Positions 15,359-23,540 are shown, counted from the first letter of the stretch. The stretch: DNA of 37,944 nucleotides from Candidatus Bathyarchaeota archaeon (GCA_023488905.1 JAMDCQ010000011.1:1-37944); one strand, 5' to 3'. The notes: a model not told the origin generated them from the letters alone. Made by a program: numbers and translations.

Positions 15359-17314
15359 ATGGACACATGTAAAGAGAAACCAGAGCTCGCTCGGGGTGAA
15401 GAATCAGAGAATAAGCGGGTGCTGGTTGGTTTCGCTGTTTGGCTGGGAGCCACCATACTGGTCTGCGGCGCGCTGGACAGCTTCTTCGGCGGCATCCCGC
15501 TCAACTTCACAGTTCCTCTCCTCAATCTGCCCGCTTCGGTGAGCATGATTCTCTACTACGCAGCCATCTTGGTCGCTGCCATCTACATCGGCGTCACTGG
15601 ACTAAAGGAACTCGTTGTCGAACGGCGTTTCAGCGTCGAATTCCTCATGGCAGTCGCAGGGTTGGGCGCTTTGGCATTGGATTACCGCTTTGAAGCCGCC
15701 ACAGTGCTTTTCCTGTACTGCATCGCCGAGTACTTTGAAGGCTATATTCAGGATCGGGCGCGGCGGACGGTGGAGAAGATTTCGCAGGTGATTCCCGAAA
15801 ACGCCCGCGTTTTAATTGACGGTAAAGAGGTAAGCGTCAGGGTCTCCGAAGTAGAAAAAGACGCCGTAATAATGGTTAAGCCTGGTGAGCGAATTCCCCT
15901 TGACGGCAACGTGGTAGACGGGTTTTCGCATGTTGATCAGGCGCTGGTAACGGGGGAGTCTGTGCCTGTGCCCAAACGGGTCAACGACTGCGTCTTTGCA
16001 GGCACACTCAACACGGGCGGCGTGCTCAAAATCGCGGTGACAAAGAAAGCCAGTGAAACATTGGTGTCGCGCATCGTGGAGTTGGTGGTGGAGTCGCAGA
16101 AGCGTAAAGCAGGCATCGAGCGATTGGTGGACAGATTCGCACGGTTCTACGTGCCCATTGTGATTGCTTTGGCGGTTTTCACTGCTGCGGGATTGCCGCT
16201 TTTGCTGGGGGGCGGGTTTGAAACGTGGTTTTACCGCTCGCTAATTTTGCTGGTTGTGTCTTGTCCAAGTGCGTTCATCATCTCTGTGCCCGCAACGATT
16301 TTTGTGGCGATAACGATTGCAGCTAAACGTGGAGTCATAATCAAAGGCGGCGTCTTCATCGAGAAACTCGCAGGCGTTAAACGCGTGGTCTTCGACAAAA
16401 CAGGCACCTTAACGCTTGGGCGGCAGGCGGTTCATGAGGTGAAGCGGGTCGATATTTCCGTTGCAGAAGACGAAGCCATAACCTACGCAGCGGCGCTGGA
16501 CCAGTTCTCCAACCACCCCATCGCGCAAGCCATCGTCCGCAAAGCTATAGATCGCAAAATCGACCTCAGCAAAGTAAAAGTCACCGACGTAGTCGAAGTT
16601 CCCGGAAAAGGCATCGTCGGCTTAGTTAACGGCAAGCATGTGGCGATAGGCAACTTGGAGTTCATGCGCGAGTTGGGCTGCAACTGCACCGACGCCTTTG
16701 AAATAACCGAAGGAGACGTTCACACTGCGGTTTGTGTTTCCGTGGCTAAGACGGGGTTGGCTGCGGTCTGTGTTGTTGATCAAGTCCGCGAAGACGCCCT
16801 CAAAGCTGTGCATCAACTCAAAGCGGCAGGCGTGAAAACCATGATGCTCACAGGTGATAGGGCAGAGATTGCTAATGACACTGCGCGTTCGTTGGGCATT
16901 GAGGAAGTGCGCGCTGAGCTGTTCCCCGAGGATAAGCTACGTTGCATTGAGGAGTTGAAGGGTAAAGATGGGTTGGTGGCGATGGTGGGGGATGGTGTGA
17001 ATGATGCGCCTGCGTTGGCAGCTTCGGATGTGGGGATTGCAATGGGCGCGCGGGGTGTGGATGTGGCGTTGGAGTCGGCTGATGTGGTTCTCGTCAAGGA
17101 TGAGCTTGCCCAAATTCCATATCTGCTAAAGTTGAGCCAGAAAGCAATGGTTATCGCCAAACAAAACATCGCCGCTTCATTGGTCATCAAATTCGTGTTG
17201 GGCGCTTTGGGGTTGGTGGGGTTGACGCCGCTGTGGTTTACGGTGGCTGCAGGCGACGACGGCGTAACCATGCTGCTGCTCCTCAACACGCTTCGACTGG
17301 AACGCGTTAAATAG
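15359..17314 (+). CDS. P1B-type heavy-metal ATPase with CPS motif
   Basis: A 651-aa P-type ATPase. TGES (about residue 199) is the actuator motif, DKTGTLT (Asp about 347) is the phosphorylated site, SNHPIA is the P1B His-Pro motif, and GDGVNDAP (about 544) is the hinge. The membrane metal site reads S301-C302-P303-S304 instead of CPC, CPH or SPC, so the transported ion cannot be assigned. No N-terminal heavy-metal-associated domain is present; only one Cys occurs in the short N-tail. Eight membrane segments are expected. The 168-aa membrane protein gene downstream is on the same strand, 64 bases away. Confidence 0.92.
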   Translation: MDTCKEKPELARGEESENKRVLVGFAVWLGATILVCGALDSFFGGIPLNFTVPLLNLPASVSMILYYAAILVAAIYIGVTGLKELVVERRFSVEFLMAVAGLGALALDYRFEAATVLFLYCIAEYFEGYIQDRARRTVEKISQVIPENARVLIDGKEVSVRVSEVEKDAVIMVKPGERIPLDGNVVDGFSHVDQALVTGESVPVPKRVNDCVFAGTLNTGGVLKIAVTKKASETLVSRIVELVVESQKRKAGIERLVDRFARFYVPIVIALAVFTAAGLPLLLGGGFETWFYRSLILLVVSCPSAFIISVPATIFVAITIAAKRGVIIKGGVFIEKLAGVKRVVFDKTGTLTLGRQAVHEVKRVDISVAEDEAITYAAALDQFSNHPIAQAIVRKAIDRKIDLSKVKVTDVVEVPGKGIVGLVNGKHVAIGNLEFMRELGCNCTDAFEITEGDVHTAVCVSVAKTGLAAVCVVDQVREDALKAVHQLKAAGVKTMMLTGDRAEIANDTARSLGIEEVRAELFPEDKLRCIEELKGKDGLVAMVGDGVNDAPALAASDVGIAMGARGVDVALESADVVLVKDELAQIPYLLKLSQKAMVIAKQNIAASLVIKFVLGALGLVGLTPLWFTVAAGDDGVTMLLLLNTLRLERVK

Positions 17315-17378
17315 AAAGCGCATTAATGGGTTTAGATTTTTAAGTAAACAAGCACAATAACAGAACAGAGGACAATAG

Positions 17379-17885
17379 ATGACAGCGACAAACCAAGAAC
17401 GCGAAGCCAGAATAATAAACACCATAGTCAACACAACCGTAATCGTGATGAGCGTAATGATGGGAGCTTTCTCGCAGGTCATGGTAAAAGCGACGGGTGC
17501 GATGGCGTCGGGCATGACTGAAGCTTTTGCGGGTAAGGAAGAAGGCGAAAAAGCCAAAGAAGCCGTTGAGAAGCAGCTTCCTGAAGTGGACCAGAAAATG
17601 ACACAGATCGTCTCTGATTTGAGGAAAGAAATGTATGAGAAGATGCAGCAGAACCGACAAGAAATCGCGCCATATCTTGTTGACCCCGTTTTTGATGCGG
17701 GACCAAAAATAATCGAAGCCTACGATTTTGGGTTGCCCAAACTTACCCAAGAACTAGACGACCAAACACTTGCACAGTACACCCAACTCATCACAACCGA
17801 GGATGCACGTTTCGCCGAGATGTTTAAGCAACTCTCAGAATGGCTCAACAAACTACCCATCAATAAGAAAACCGCGAGCGAATAG
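17379..17885 (+). CDS. Membrane-anchored helical protein of unknown function
   Basis: A 168-aa protein with one hydrophobic segment near the N-terminus (about residues 12-33, rich in Val and Met), followed by a charged, probably coiled-coil region (GEKAKEAVEKQLPEVDQKM) and a soluble C-terminal half. No known motif. It follows the metal ATPase by 64 bases on the same strand and may share its transcript. Confidence 0.68.
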   Translation: MTATNQEREARIINTIVNTTVIVMSVMMGAFSQVMVKATGAMASGMTEAFAGKEEGEKAKEAVEKQLPEVDQKMTQIVSDLRKEMYEKMQQNRQEIAPYLVDPVFDAGPKIIEAYDFGLPKLTQELDDQTLAQYTQLITTEDARFAEMFKQLSEWLNKLPINKKTASE

Positions 17886-17914
17886 CTGCTCTCGGCGCTA
17901 TAGACCCCCTTATC
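17886..17914 (-). promoter_or_regulatory. GGGGTCT/GAGCAGC box left of copy B
   Basis: Minus strand: GATAAGGGGGTCTATAGC, then GCCGAGAGCAGC. It closely matches the box beside copy A (AATAAGGGGGTCTAGTCGCC, then AAGAGCAG) and a third version at 18119-18153, so copy B is flanked by the box on both sides in the same orientation. No TTTAAA precedes this one. Confidence 0.45.
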
Positions 17915-17939
17915 AGTAAATCAAAATTTGATTTGTTTG

Positions 17940-18074
17940 TTTTTCTATAGTTGTTGTTGCAGAGAACCCCTATACACAACAACAACCTACAGACGGTGTA
18001 GGCAGCTGCTTTTTGGGTTCGGCTGACGTTTGCGGCTGCAAGCTGGTTGTGAACGACACCACAAGCAGACACTA
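17940..18074 (-). ncRNA. Structured RNA candidate, copy B (orientation provisional)
   Basis: Second copy of the element at 3.87 kb. On the plus strand: TTTTTCTATAGTTGTTGTTG, a loop with AGAACCCCTATACA, CAACAACAAC closing the first stem, a variable middle, and a second hairpin TTGTG-AACGACAC-CACAA followed by GCAGACA. The outer pairing here is CTGC/GCAG around a 7-base bulge AAGCTGG (copy A has TTGC/GCAG around AGGCGGG). Stem bases change while pairing is kept. It lies between convergent protein genes, so it cannot be an mRNA leader of the right-hand neighbour. Confidence 0.57.
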
Positions 18075-18118
18075 AAAATTTTTGACCTACTGATAAAGCC
18101 ATGTTGAAAAAGCGTTTG

Positions 18119-18153
18119 CTGCTCTCACCGAGACCCCCTCCCCTTATTTAAAG
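18119..18153 (-). promoter_or_regulatory. TATA/GGGGTCT box right of copy B
   Basis: Minus strand: CTTTAAATAAGGGGAGGGGG, then TCTCGGTGAGAGCAGC. The CTTTAAATAAGGGG core is identical to that beside copy A. It lies 45-80 bases to the right of the copy B structure and is not needed by any plus-strand gene, which supports minus-strand transcription of copy B. Confidence 0.5.
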
Positions 18154-18193
18154 AAACGAAACTAAAACGATACAGAACAGTGCATACCCCCCA

Positions 18194-19030
18194 TCACTTC
18201 AGGGCAGCCCAGAGCCTATCAAAATAGCCGCAGCACACCGCAACCACCCCCACATGCCTACTCCACAGATCAGGCCCCACAGCCAAACGCGCCGTCGGCT
18301 CAAACGCCACCGCCACCAATGCGCCATCAAAGATGGTGAGGGCAACCGCAGGCACACTGAGCATCTCGCGAAGTTCAAAAGCAGAATAATCGCTTATCCA
18401 TTTTGGGTAATTGGGGCAAGACGGCTTCTCAACAGCCACACGCACCCGCACCCCCCTCTTAAGCACCGCTTTCAGTTCATTCTCACAATGGAAACACAGC
18501 TGCCTAAACCGCACCCAACTAGAAACCACTTCGATGGAGCCCTGTGTGTCACCTATGGCTTGGAGGAATTTTTTGCCTCGGTCTGCTCCAAAGAGGGTGC
18601 CAAAACAGGGCGTCACAGCAGGCGGCGGGTAAGAGGTGTTCTGAAGCTTCCTAGCCAACTGTCGGGTTTGCTGGGTGAGGCTGTTTAGCTGGCTTGTTTT
18701 CTGTTTCAACAGCTGGTCGGCAGCCTCTGTGATGGGCGTCGCTGTAAAGGTCATGGGTCTGGTGAGGTGCTTTCGGATAAGCCCCAACGCTTGGAGGCTG
18801 TTGATTAGGGGGTAGATTTCTTGGCGATGTACCAAAGACAAATCCATAATCTCCTGAGCTTTACAGCTGCCCAACTTAAGCGTCGCCAAATACACTTTCG
18901 CCTGCCTGCCCGTCAACCCCAACCCCACCAAAACATCCACCCCCAACAAACGTTTACCCAACCGTGGCGTCAGGGCTGTTACGTTGATTTGCTTGGTCAC
19001 TGGCGGGGCGTTTATGGTTTGGTAGACCAT
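18194..19030 (-). CDS. TrmB-family transcriptional regulator
   Basis: About 278 aa from the ATG at 19030; a GTG at 19090 would overlap the zinc-ribbon gene and is less likely. The winged helix-turn-helix is at about residues 30-100 (LGLTGRQAKVYLATLKLGSC, then IMDLSLVHRQEIYPLINSLQALGLI), followed by a coiled-coil-like stretch and a C-terminal effector domain (TLFGADRGKKFLQAI through VALTIFDGALVAVAF). TrmB-type regulators usually sense sugars, but many archaeal members have unknown ligands. A remnant with the same C-terminal signature lies at 36.26 kb. Confidence 0.8.
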   Translation of the reverse strand: MVYQTINAPPVTKQINVTALTPRLGKRLLGVDVLVGLGLTGRQAKVYLATLKLGSCKAQEIMDLSLVHRQEIYPLINSLQALGLIRKHLTRPMTFTATPITEAADQLLKQKTSQLNSLTQQTRQLARKLQNTSYPPPAVTPCFGTLFGADRGKKFLQAIGDTQGSIEVVSSWVRFRQLCFHCENELKAVLKRGVRVRVAVEKPSCPNYPKWISDYSAFELREMLSVPAVALTIFDGALVAVAFEPTARLAVGPDLWSRHVGVVAVCCGYFDRLWAALK

Positions 19031-19041
19031 GTCTAATGCTC

Positions 19042-19251
19042 CTACTGAGTTACCTTGGGGTCCACGAATTGTGCTACAACCTTGCCGCACTTAGGGCAAT
19101 GCACATGAAAACCGTACTTGTACGAAGAATCCCCAGACAACACAGCGCCCCTCGTAGGAAGCACAAAGCCGCAAGCGCATACCCATACCGAATGCTTAGC
19201 CGTATCCTTGGCTTTATTTTTGGTAGGAGTGAATGTTTTAGGTCGTTTCAT
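19042..19251 (-). CDS. Small zinc-ribbon protein
   Basis: A 69-aa protein with paired knuckles C-x-C (VCACGFVLPTR) and C-x2-C (HCPKCGKVV), a zinc ribbon, and a very basic first 20 residues. It ends 11 bases before the TrmB start on the same strand, so the two are probably co-transcribed. Confidence 0.75.
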   Translation of the reverse strand: MKRPKTFTPTKNKAKDTAKHSVWVCACGFVLPTRGAVLSGDSSYKYGFHVHCPKCGKVVAQFVDPKVTQ

Positions 19252-19295
19252 TTCAGTCGCTCGTTATTTATGTTTTGTTGCCTTTTAAGATTTGC

Positions 19296-19383
19296 TATAC
19301 CAATTTTCTACACAAAATGTATGTCTGATTGGTGCTCAGAAACGCATAATTCGGAAAACAGCTAGTATCACCAAATTGGTATA
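19296..19383. promoter_or_regulatory. Inverted repeat pair before the AbrB-like gene
   Basis: TATACCAATTT at 19296-19306 and AAATTGGTATA at 19373-19383 are exact reverse complements 66 bp apart, the right one ending four bases before the ATG at 19388. Both are followed by a TACAAAATG-like string (TACACAAAATG and TACAAAATG). The placement suggests an autoregulatory operator. Confidence 0.5.
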
Positions 19384-19387
19384 CAAA

Positions 19388-19573
19388 ATGCTCGAAGGCG
19401 AAAGCAAACTACTAAACCGACCCACTCAAACCGCAGGCAAACAATACGACAAATACTACATCTACATACCCACAGACCTAGCCCGAGACAGCGCTTTCCC
19501 CTTCGAAAAAGACGAAAGGCTCAAATTAAGAATCGACCCCCAAAACAAAAGACTAATTATAGAAAAAGTCTAA
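19388..19573 (+). CDS. AbrB/SpoVT-like small DNA-binding protein
   Basis: A 61-aa protein from the ATG at 19388; the frame is open upstream to 19292. KYYIYIPTDLARDSAFPF followed by ERLKLRIDPQNKRLIIEKV has the beta-strand layout of swapped-hairpin AbrB domains. It is preceded by a long inverted repeat. No toxin-like gene follows on the same strand; the region to 19683 is without a convincing gene. Confidence 0.7.
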   Translation: MLEGESKLLNRPTQTAGKQYDKYYIYIPTDLARDSAFPFEKDERLKLRIDPQNKRLIIEKV

Positions 19574-19683
19574 TCCTAAAACTAAGTTAAAACCACGCAA
19601 CCCTCCTTCTAAACCAAAAAATTCCAATGAGGGGAAACAGCCAACTATTCTGTCTTAGCTGTCTAATTTGCTCCCCTTCAAAG

Positions 19684-19800
19684 TTATTGTCCTTTATTAT
19701 CTGCTTTCCAATCGGCCCCTTTCTTAATTTCCATTGTCAATGAAGGATCAGGTTTCCACTCTTTCTTTCCAGCATCTTTCTCCGTACACCCCTGTGGCAA
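19684..19800 (-). CDS. 38-aa small protein downstream of the membrane gene
   Basis: A 38-codon ORF from TTG 19800: a short Cys-containing start, then EWKPDPSLTMEIKKGADWKA and a hydrophilic end. GAGGTGAT, a near-perfect ribosome site, lies four bases before the TTG and overlaps the stop of the membrane gene. The ORF is also in the same frame as that gene, so readthrough of its TGA would fuse this tail on. Both readings are possible; separate initiation is simpler. Confidence 0.5.
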   Translation of the reverse strand: MPQGCTEKDAGKKEWKPDPSLTMEIKKGADWKADNKGQ

Positions 19801-19809
19801 TCTATCACC

Positions 19810-20286
19810 TCACATTAACCAGTTAATGATTGATACTATTAAAAATGATATCACTGCCAGAATTAAGACTATGAAGGAAGCCGAGATATATCTAACTTTT
19901 TTACCGTTAAGGGAAAAATTATGAAGTGTATGCTCAGAAGTGGTTGCGGTAATTGCAATTAACGTCTCTAACTCTGTTTTGTCTTTGTATCCTTCAATTA
20001 TCTTTTGTGGGTTCATCCCTCTGAAACTTGTTATCCATGAAGCTAAGATGCCAAAAAGGGCTGAAATTATTAATAAGATCAAAGGAACCAAAAATAAATA
20101 GTCATGGTTAGCTTTCGGTATTAAGGTGGTTATTCCAGCGGTTAGGGTTGCCAATAACCCAGCGAATCCAGTCAAATTATTCGCTTTTGCGTCAAGGTCG
20201 TCTGTTCTCTTCCACTCAAGTGCATAACGGTCATTTACAGCGTCGTAAATCAGTTTATCTCTGTTTTCCGCTTTTCCTTGAGTCAT
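19810..20286 (-). CDS. Four-helix membrane protein in an AbrB operon
   Basis: A 158-aa protein. The N-terminal soluble helix (EWKRTDDLDAKANNLTGFAG) leads into two membrane helices (about residues 38-58 and 66-88), then a soluble segment (NPQKIIEGYKDKTELETLIAI), then one or two C-terminal helices (about 130-157). This helix, hairpin and cytoplasmic segment layout recalls small membrane effectors of conflict systems, but no family can be assigned. It follows an AbrB gene by 26 bases and precedes a 38-aa ORF. A toxin/antitoxin or effector role is speculative. Confidence 0.68.
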   Translation of the reverse strand: MTQGKAENRDKLIYDAVNDRYALEWKRTDDLDAKANNLTGFAGLLATLTAGITTLIPKANHDYLFLVPLILLIISALFGILASWITSFRGMNPQKIIEGYKDKTELETLIAITATTSEHTLHNFSLNGKKVRYISASFIVLILAVISFLIVSIINWLM

Positions 20287-20312
20287 GGCTTTGTTTTTAT
20301 ACTTTTAAGGTT

Positions 20313-20465
20313 TTAAGTTTTTGCATCGCTAAAAGTTCGCTTAACTTTAACAAGTATCAGAATAAATTCGCATCTTAGAGTTATTGTATTTCCAAGTTGA
20401 TTGCGTACTTTTTTGGGCAAGTATATTCTACCGCTGGAGTCAATTTTGACTTTGTATTGCGTCAT
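20313..20465 (-). CDS. AbrB-domain DNA-binding protein
   Basis: A 50-aa protein from the ATG at 20465 with YKVKIDSSGRIYLPKKVRNQ, the classic swapped-hairpin AbrB start, then a short strand (FILILVKVKR). It is a minimal AbrB domain, as in many archaeal antitoxins and regulators. It lies 26 bases upstream of the four-helix membrane protein on the same strand and probably regulates that operon. Confidence 0.72.
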   Translation of the reverse strand: MTQYKVKIDSSGRIYLPKKVRNQLGNTITLRCEFILILVKVKRTFSDAKT

Positions 20466-20584
20466 CTTTTCCACAGGGATTGTTTGGCTGAAGTACATTA
20501 AAAAACTGACCTAAGAAACAGAATACGGCTTGGGAGTGGGAGGCTGTGAAATGTTAATAAGGGCTGATTCCGCAACTACCCTCT

Positions 20585-21058
20585 ATGCCTAAGCCATCTA
20601 AAGTTCGCCCCAAACAGAAAACCAAACCCAAACCTAAAGGCAAACCTGAACCTGAAACCCCAAGCTTCACAGCTAAAAAATCCTACTGGGTTATGCTTAC
20701 GGCTGTGTTTGTTGTGGTTTCGGCGGTTTTTGGCGTTGTGCTGGGCTTGGGCTTAGAAAAAACGGCTGTGTTGGCGGCGACGTTTGCGGTGTTGATTGGT
20801 GTTGTAGGCTTCATCCGCACCAGCCCATCCTCGCTGTCAATCAGTAAGCGGGTAACGTTTGTTTTTGTGGGTGCATCGGTTATTGGGTTTGGCATCTGGG
20901 CAGTTGTGGCGTTGGTGTTTATGCCGCAGATAATTGCGCTCGACGTTTTCTTCGTAGCCGCAAGCTTGGCGATTTGCTTAGCCGTTGGAGCCTTGATTGG
21001 GGAGTTGTTGGGCAGGATTCGCAGAGTGCAAGAGCGACTTTTTCCCCAGAACCTTTAA
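20585..21058 (+). CDS. Four-helix membrane protein with basic N-tail
   Basis: A 157-aa protein whose first 30 residues are Lys/Pro rich (KPKPKGKPEPE), followed by four membrane helices (about residues 36-56, 62-78, 90-112 and 118-140) and a short C-terminal basic amphipathic tail RIRRVQERLFP. The RTSPSSLSISKR loop separates the two helix pairs. No family recognised. The RimK-family gene starts 46 bases downstream on the same strand. Confidence 0.68.
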   Translation: MPKPSKVRPKQKTKPKPKGKPEPETPSFTAKKSYWVMLTAVFVVVSAVFGVVLGLGLEKTAVLAATFAVLIGVVGFIRTSPSSLSISKRVTFVFVGASVIGFGIWAVVALVFMPQIIALDVFFVAASLAICLAVGALIGELLGRIRRVQERLFPQNL

Positions 21059-21104
21059 GAGCACAAACCCTTTGCATCTTCTAAGCACCTAAGGACAGAC
21101 CCCA

Positions 21105-21983
21105 ATGAAAATTGGCATAATGACACGGAACCCTGAAGCTTGGAGCAGCAGCCAAGTCCGCGAAGCCCTCACAAAAAGAGGCATCGCCTATGAATGTTTT
21201 ACTTTTCCTCGCCTGGTTGCACGGCTGGCGTATCGACCTTACTTCAAAGTTAACGACACAAGCATCACAGACGATTTGGATGCGCTGATTATTCGCCCCA
21301 TCGGGCGCGGCAGTCTTGAGGAGCTGGTGTTTCGTATGGATATGCTCTACAAGCTGGAGCGCAAGGGCTTCTACATGGTAAATCCGCCCACGGCGATTGA
21401 GCACTGCGTGGACAAATACGACATCCTCGCGCTGCTCGAAGACGTAGGCGTCCCCGTCCCCCGCACGCTGGCAACCGAAAGCGTTAACGAAGCCATAAAA
21501 GCCTTCCATGAACTCGGCGGCGACGTCGTCGTCAAACCCATCTTCGGCAGCCGCGGACAAGGCGCCACACGCGTCAACGACATAGACGTAGCCGACACCA
21601 TATTCAAAGCCATCACCTTCCATCACGGCGTCATCTACATGCAGGAATTCGTCGAGCACGGCTTCAGCGACATCCGCGCCTTTGTCTTAGGCGACCAAGT
21701 CATCGCTTCGATGCGGCGTGTAGCCACGGGCTGGAAGACCAATTATAGCAGAGGAGCCAAACCTGCCCCGACGGAGATAAGCGACGAATTCAAAGAACTC
21801 GCAGTAAAAGCCGCCAAAGCAGTCGGCTGCAAAGTTGCCGGCGTAGACATCCTCGAAGGACCCAAAGGACCCCGCATCGTAGACGTCAACAGCCAACCCG
21901 GCTGGAAAGGGCTGCAGGTCGTAGCGAAAGTCAACATTGCCGAAGAAATCATAAAGTTCGTGCTGTCTGAACTCAAAAAGTAG
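21105..21983 (+). CDS. RimK-family ATP-grasp alpha-L-glutamate ligase
   Basis: A 292-aa ATP-grasp ligase. The central VVVKPIFGSRGQG is the ATP-binding loop, VIYMQEFVEHGFSDIRAFV the second signature, and GVDILEGPKGPRIVDVNSQP the metal-binding C-terminal strand with its NSQP asparagine. Closest by pattern are MptN (tetrahydromethanopterin:glutamate ligase), CofF (F420) and LysX. The N-terminal RNPEAWSSSQVREAL fits the cofactor-ligase group, but the acceptor cannot be decided from sequence. The stop overlaps the convergent AIRS-family gene by 11 bases. Confidence 0.86.
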   Translation: MKIGIMTRNPEAWSSSQVREALTKRGIAYECFTFPRLVARLAYRPYFKVNDTSITDDLDALIIRPIGRGSLEELVFRMDMLYKLERKGFYMVNPPTAIEHCVDKYDILALLEDVGVPVPRTLATESVNEAIKAFHELGGDVVVKPIFGSRGQGATRVNDIDVADTIFKAITFHHGVIYMQEFVEHGFSDIRAFVLGDQVIASMRRVATGWKTNYSRGAKPAPTEISDEFKELAVKAAKAVGCKVAGVDILEGPKGPRIVDVNSQPGWKGLQVVAKVNIAEEIIKFVLSELKK

Positions 21984-22971
21984 CGGCCATCATGGCTGTG
22001 TAGGGGTCGTCGGCGTGCTCTGGAAAAGCGCCTATGTTTTGTCCTTTAGTTAGAATGCGGTCTTTGTAGCTGGTGAATTCTCCGATCACGTATCCCCGAA
22101 GCCCCAGCTTCTCAAGAGCTTGCAACGCGTCTCTTTTTGCTTTGGGCTCTACCGCAACCAGAATCGTCCCAGTCGAAGACATAGCCAACAATTGCGCATC
22201 ACTTAAATCGAAATGTCTCTGCAACGCTACAGCTTCAGGTTGGATGGCAATTTTGTTCCAGTCAACTTCGAAACCGAGCTTTGAAGCTCCCGCGAGTTCG
22301 TTTAGCGCCGCCACAAACCCGCCCTCCGTTGCATCATGCATCGCGTGCACCCCTTCAACTTCAGATAGCGCTAGGGCTTCTTTGACGCAGCTCTGCATGG
22401 GTACAAGCTCGCTGTATTCCGCTGGATTTTTGGAGCCGAATAGGTGTTGGGCGGCTTCTTTGTGGGCAAGTGCATAGTTGGTGACTGTCTCCAGCCCCAA
22501 TGGTTTGGTGCATAGGATGAGGTCGCCGGGTTTTGCGCCGCCCGACGTAATCAGCCGCTGTGGCGCCACGGTGCCGTAGACGGTGCAGACGCCGAGGAGG
22601 TCGTTGAGGCTATCATACATGCCTGTGTGTCCGCGGACTATGGCTATGCTCAACTCGTCGGCGGCTTGGCAGGTTTGTTGCATGGCTCTTTGGAAGCGGG
22701 CGGGGTCGGTGGGGCGGGGTCCAAGCAGGGTGATGGTACAGAATTCTGGCTTAGCTCCTGACAGTGCCACATCTGAGGCGGCGTAGTTGATGAGCAGCCA
22801 GCCGAACCACTCCTCAGGGACGCCTGTGCAGGGGTCTGCTGCGACGACGAGGTACTGGTCGCCCATGCGGTGAACCCCCGAGTCGTAACCAATCAGTGGC
22901 GGAACAACTATGCGGTCGTCAGGTTTTATGCACTGCAACAGCGCCCTTAATTGTTCTCCAGACAGCTTCAC
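21973..22971 (-). CDS. HypE/ThiL-like AIRS-family protein in the thiamine operon
   Basis: A 332-aa AIR-synthase-superfamily protein. It has YAASDVALSGAKPEF in the N-terminal ATP-binding domain, GGAKPGDLILCTKPLG at the domain boundary, and MHDATEGGFVAALNELA in place of HypE's HDPTRGG. Sequence signatures are HypE-like, but no hydrogenase maturation gene is near. It follows ThiT by 16 bases under the TPP riboswitch, so a thiamine-related kinase role (ThiL-like, using TMP or thiamine) is a reasonable inference. The canonical ThiL DDAA motif is not obvious. Confidence 0.75.
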   Translation of the reverse strand: MKLSGEQLRALLQCIKPDDRIVVPPLIGYDSGVHRMGDQYLVVAADPCTGVPEEWFGWLLINYAASDVALSGAKPEFCTITLLGPRPTDPARFQRAMQQTCQAADELSIAIVRGHTGMYDSLNDLLGVCTVYGTVAPQRLITSGGAKPGDLILCTKPLGLETVTNYALAHKEAAQHLFGSKNPAEYSELVPMQSCVKEALALSEVEGVHAMHDATEGGFVAALNELAGASKLGFEVDWNKIAIQPEAVALQRHFDLSDAQLLAMSSTGTILVAVEPKAKRDALQALEKLGLRGYVIGEFTSYKDRILTKGQNIGAFPEHADDPYTAMMAATF

Positions 22972-22987
22972 GCTTAAGTGGGCTCCT

Positions 22988-23536
22988 CTACAGGTATGCT
23001 TTTAACACTTTGGTTTTCTGCAGCAGAAAGAGTATGAATCCGCTTACAGCCAACTCGGGCAACAGGTAGCTGCCATTGTACACAGACGAGTAGATTATGG
23101 GGTCTATGCCGGGGGCGTAGATGGGTGCCCAGTAGATTGCCCCCGCCAAGAAGTGCATCACAAACCGCAACCCAATCCCCACCGCTGTTCCCACGACGGG
23201 CCACTTCTGGAAGAACCCCGCCAACCCCAACACGGCAAACGCCAAGGGGTAATCAAGCAGGACCTGTATGGGGTCGATCGCGTAGGGCAACAACATGAAC
23301 TGTACGACGCCATAGATGGCACCTGTGACTACGCCGACTAACGGTCCACGCCTAAGCGAGAGCCACAAAATCGGCACCATCGACGCCAACGTGATGGAGC
23401 CGCCCTGAGGCATAACATAGATAACTATGGTGCTTAGCGCGGTGGCCAACGCGGTGAAGATGGCGATTTCAGCTAAAACTTTTGGGTTTCTAAAAGAGGT
23501 TGGATTTTTAAATTCACTTGTGTATGTAGTTTTCAC
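22988..23536 (-). CDS. thiT: ThiT-family thiamine transporter S component
   Basis: A 182-aa membrane protein with six helices. MPQGGSITLASMVPILWLSL, RRGPLVGVVTGAIYGVVQ, DPIQVLLDYPLAFAVLGLAG and the C-terminal YNGSYLLPEL match the ThiT/YuaJ family of ECF thiamine-binding subunits. A TPP riboswitch ends five bases before its GTG start, giving direct support for the substrate. The energising ECF module is not in this window. Confidence 0.92.
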   Translation of the reverse strand: MKTTYTSEFKNPTSFRNPKVLAEIAIFTALATALSTIVIYVMPQGGSITLASMVPILWLSLRRGPLVGVVTGAIYGVVQFMLLPYAIDPIQVLLDYPLAFAVLGLAGFFQKWPVVGTAVGIGLRFVMHFLAGAIYWAPIYAPGIDPIIYSSVYNGSYLLPELAVSGFILFLLQKTKVLKAYL

Positions 23537-23540
23537 TTAT

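Noticed and set aside
20313-20498. AbrB gene as frameshifted pseudogene
   Set aside because: The strand after the LPKKVRNQ motif reads FILILVKVKR, a normal end for a minimal AbrB domain; no second frame fits better.
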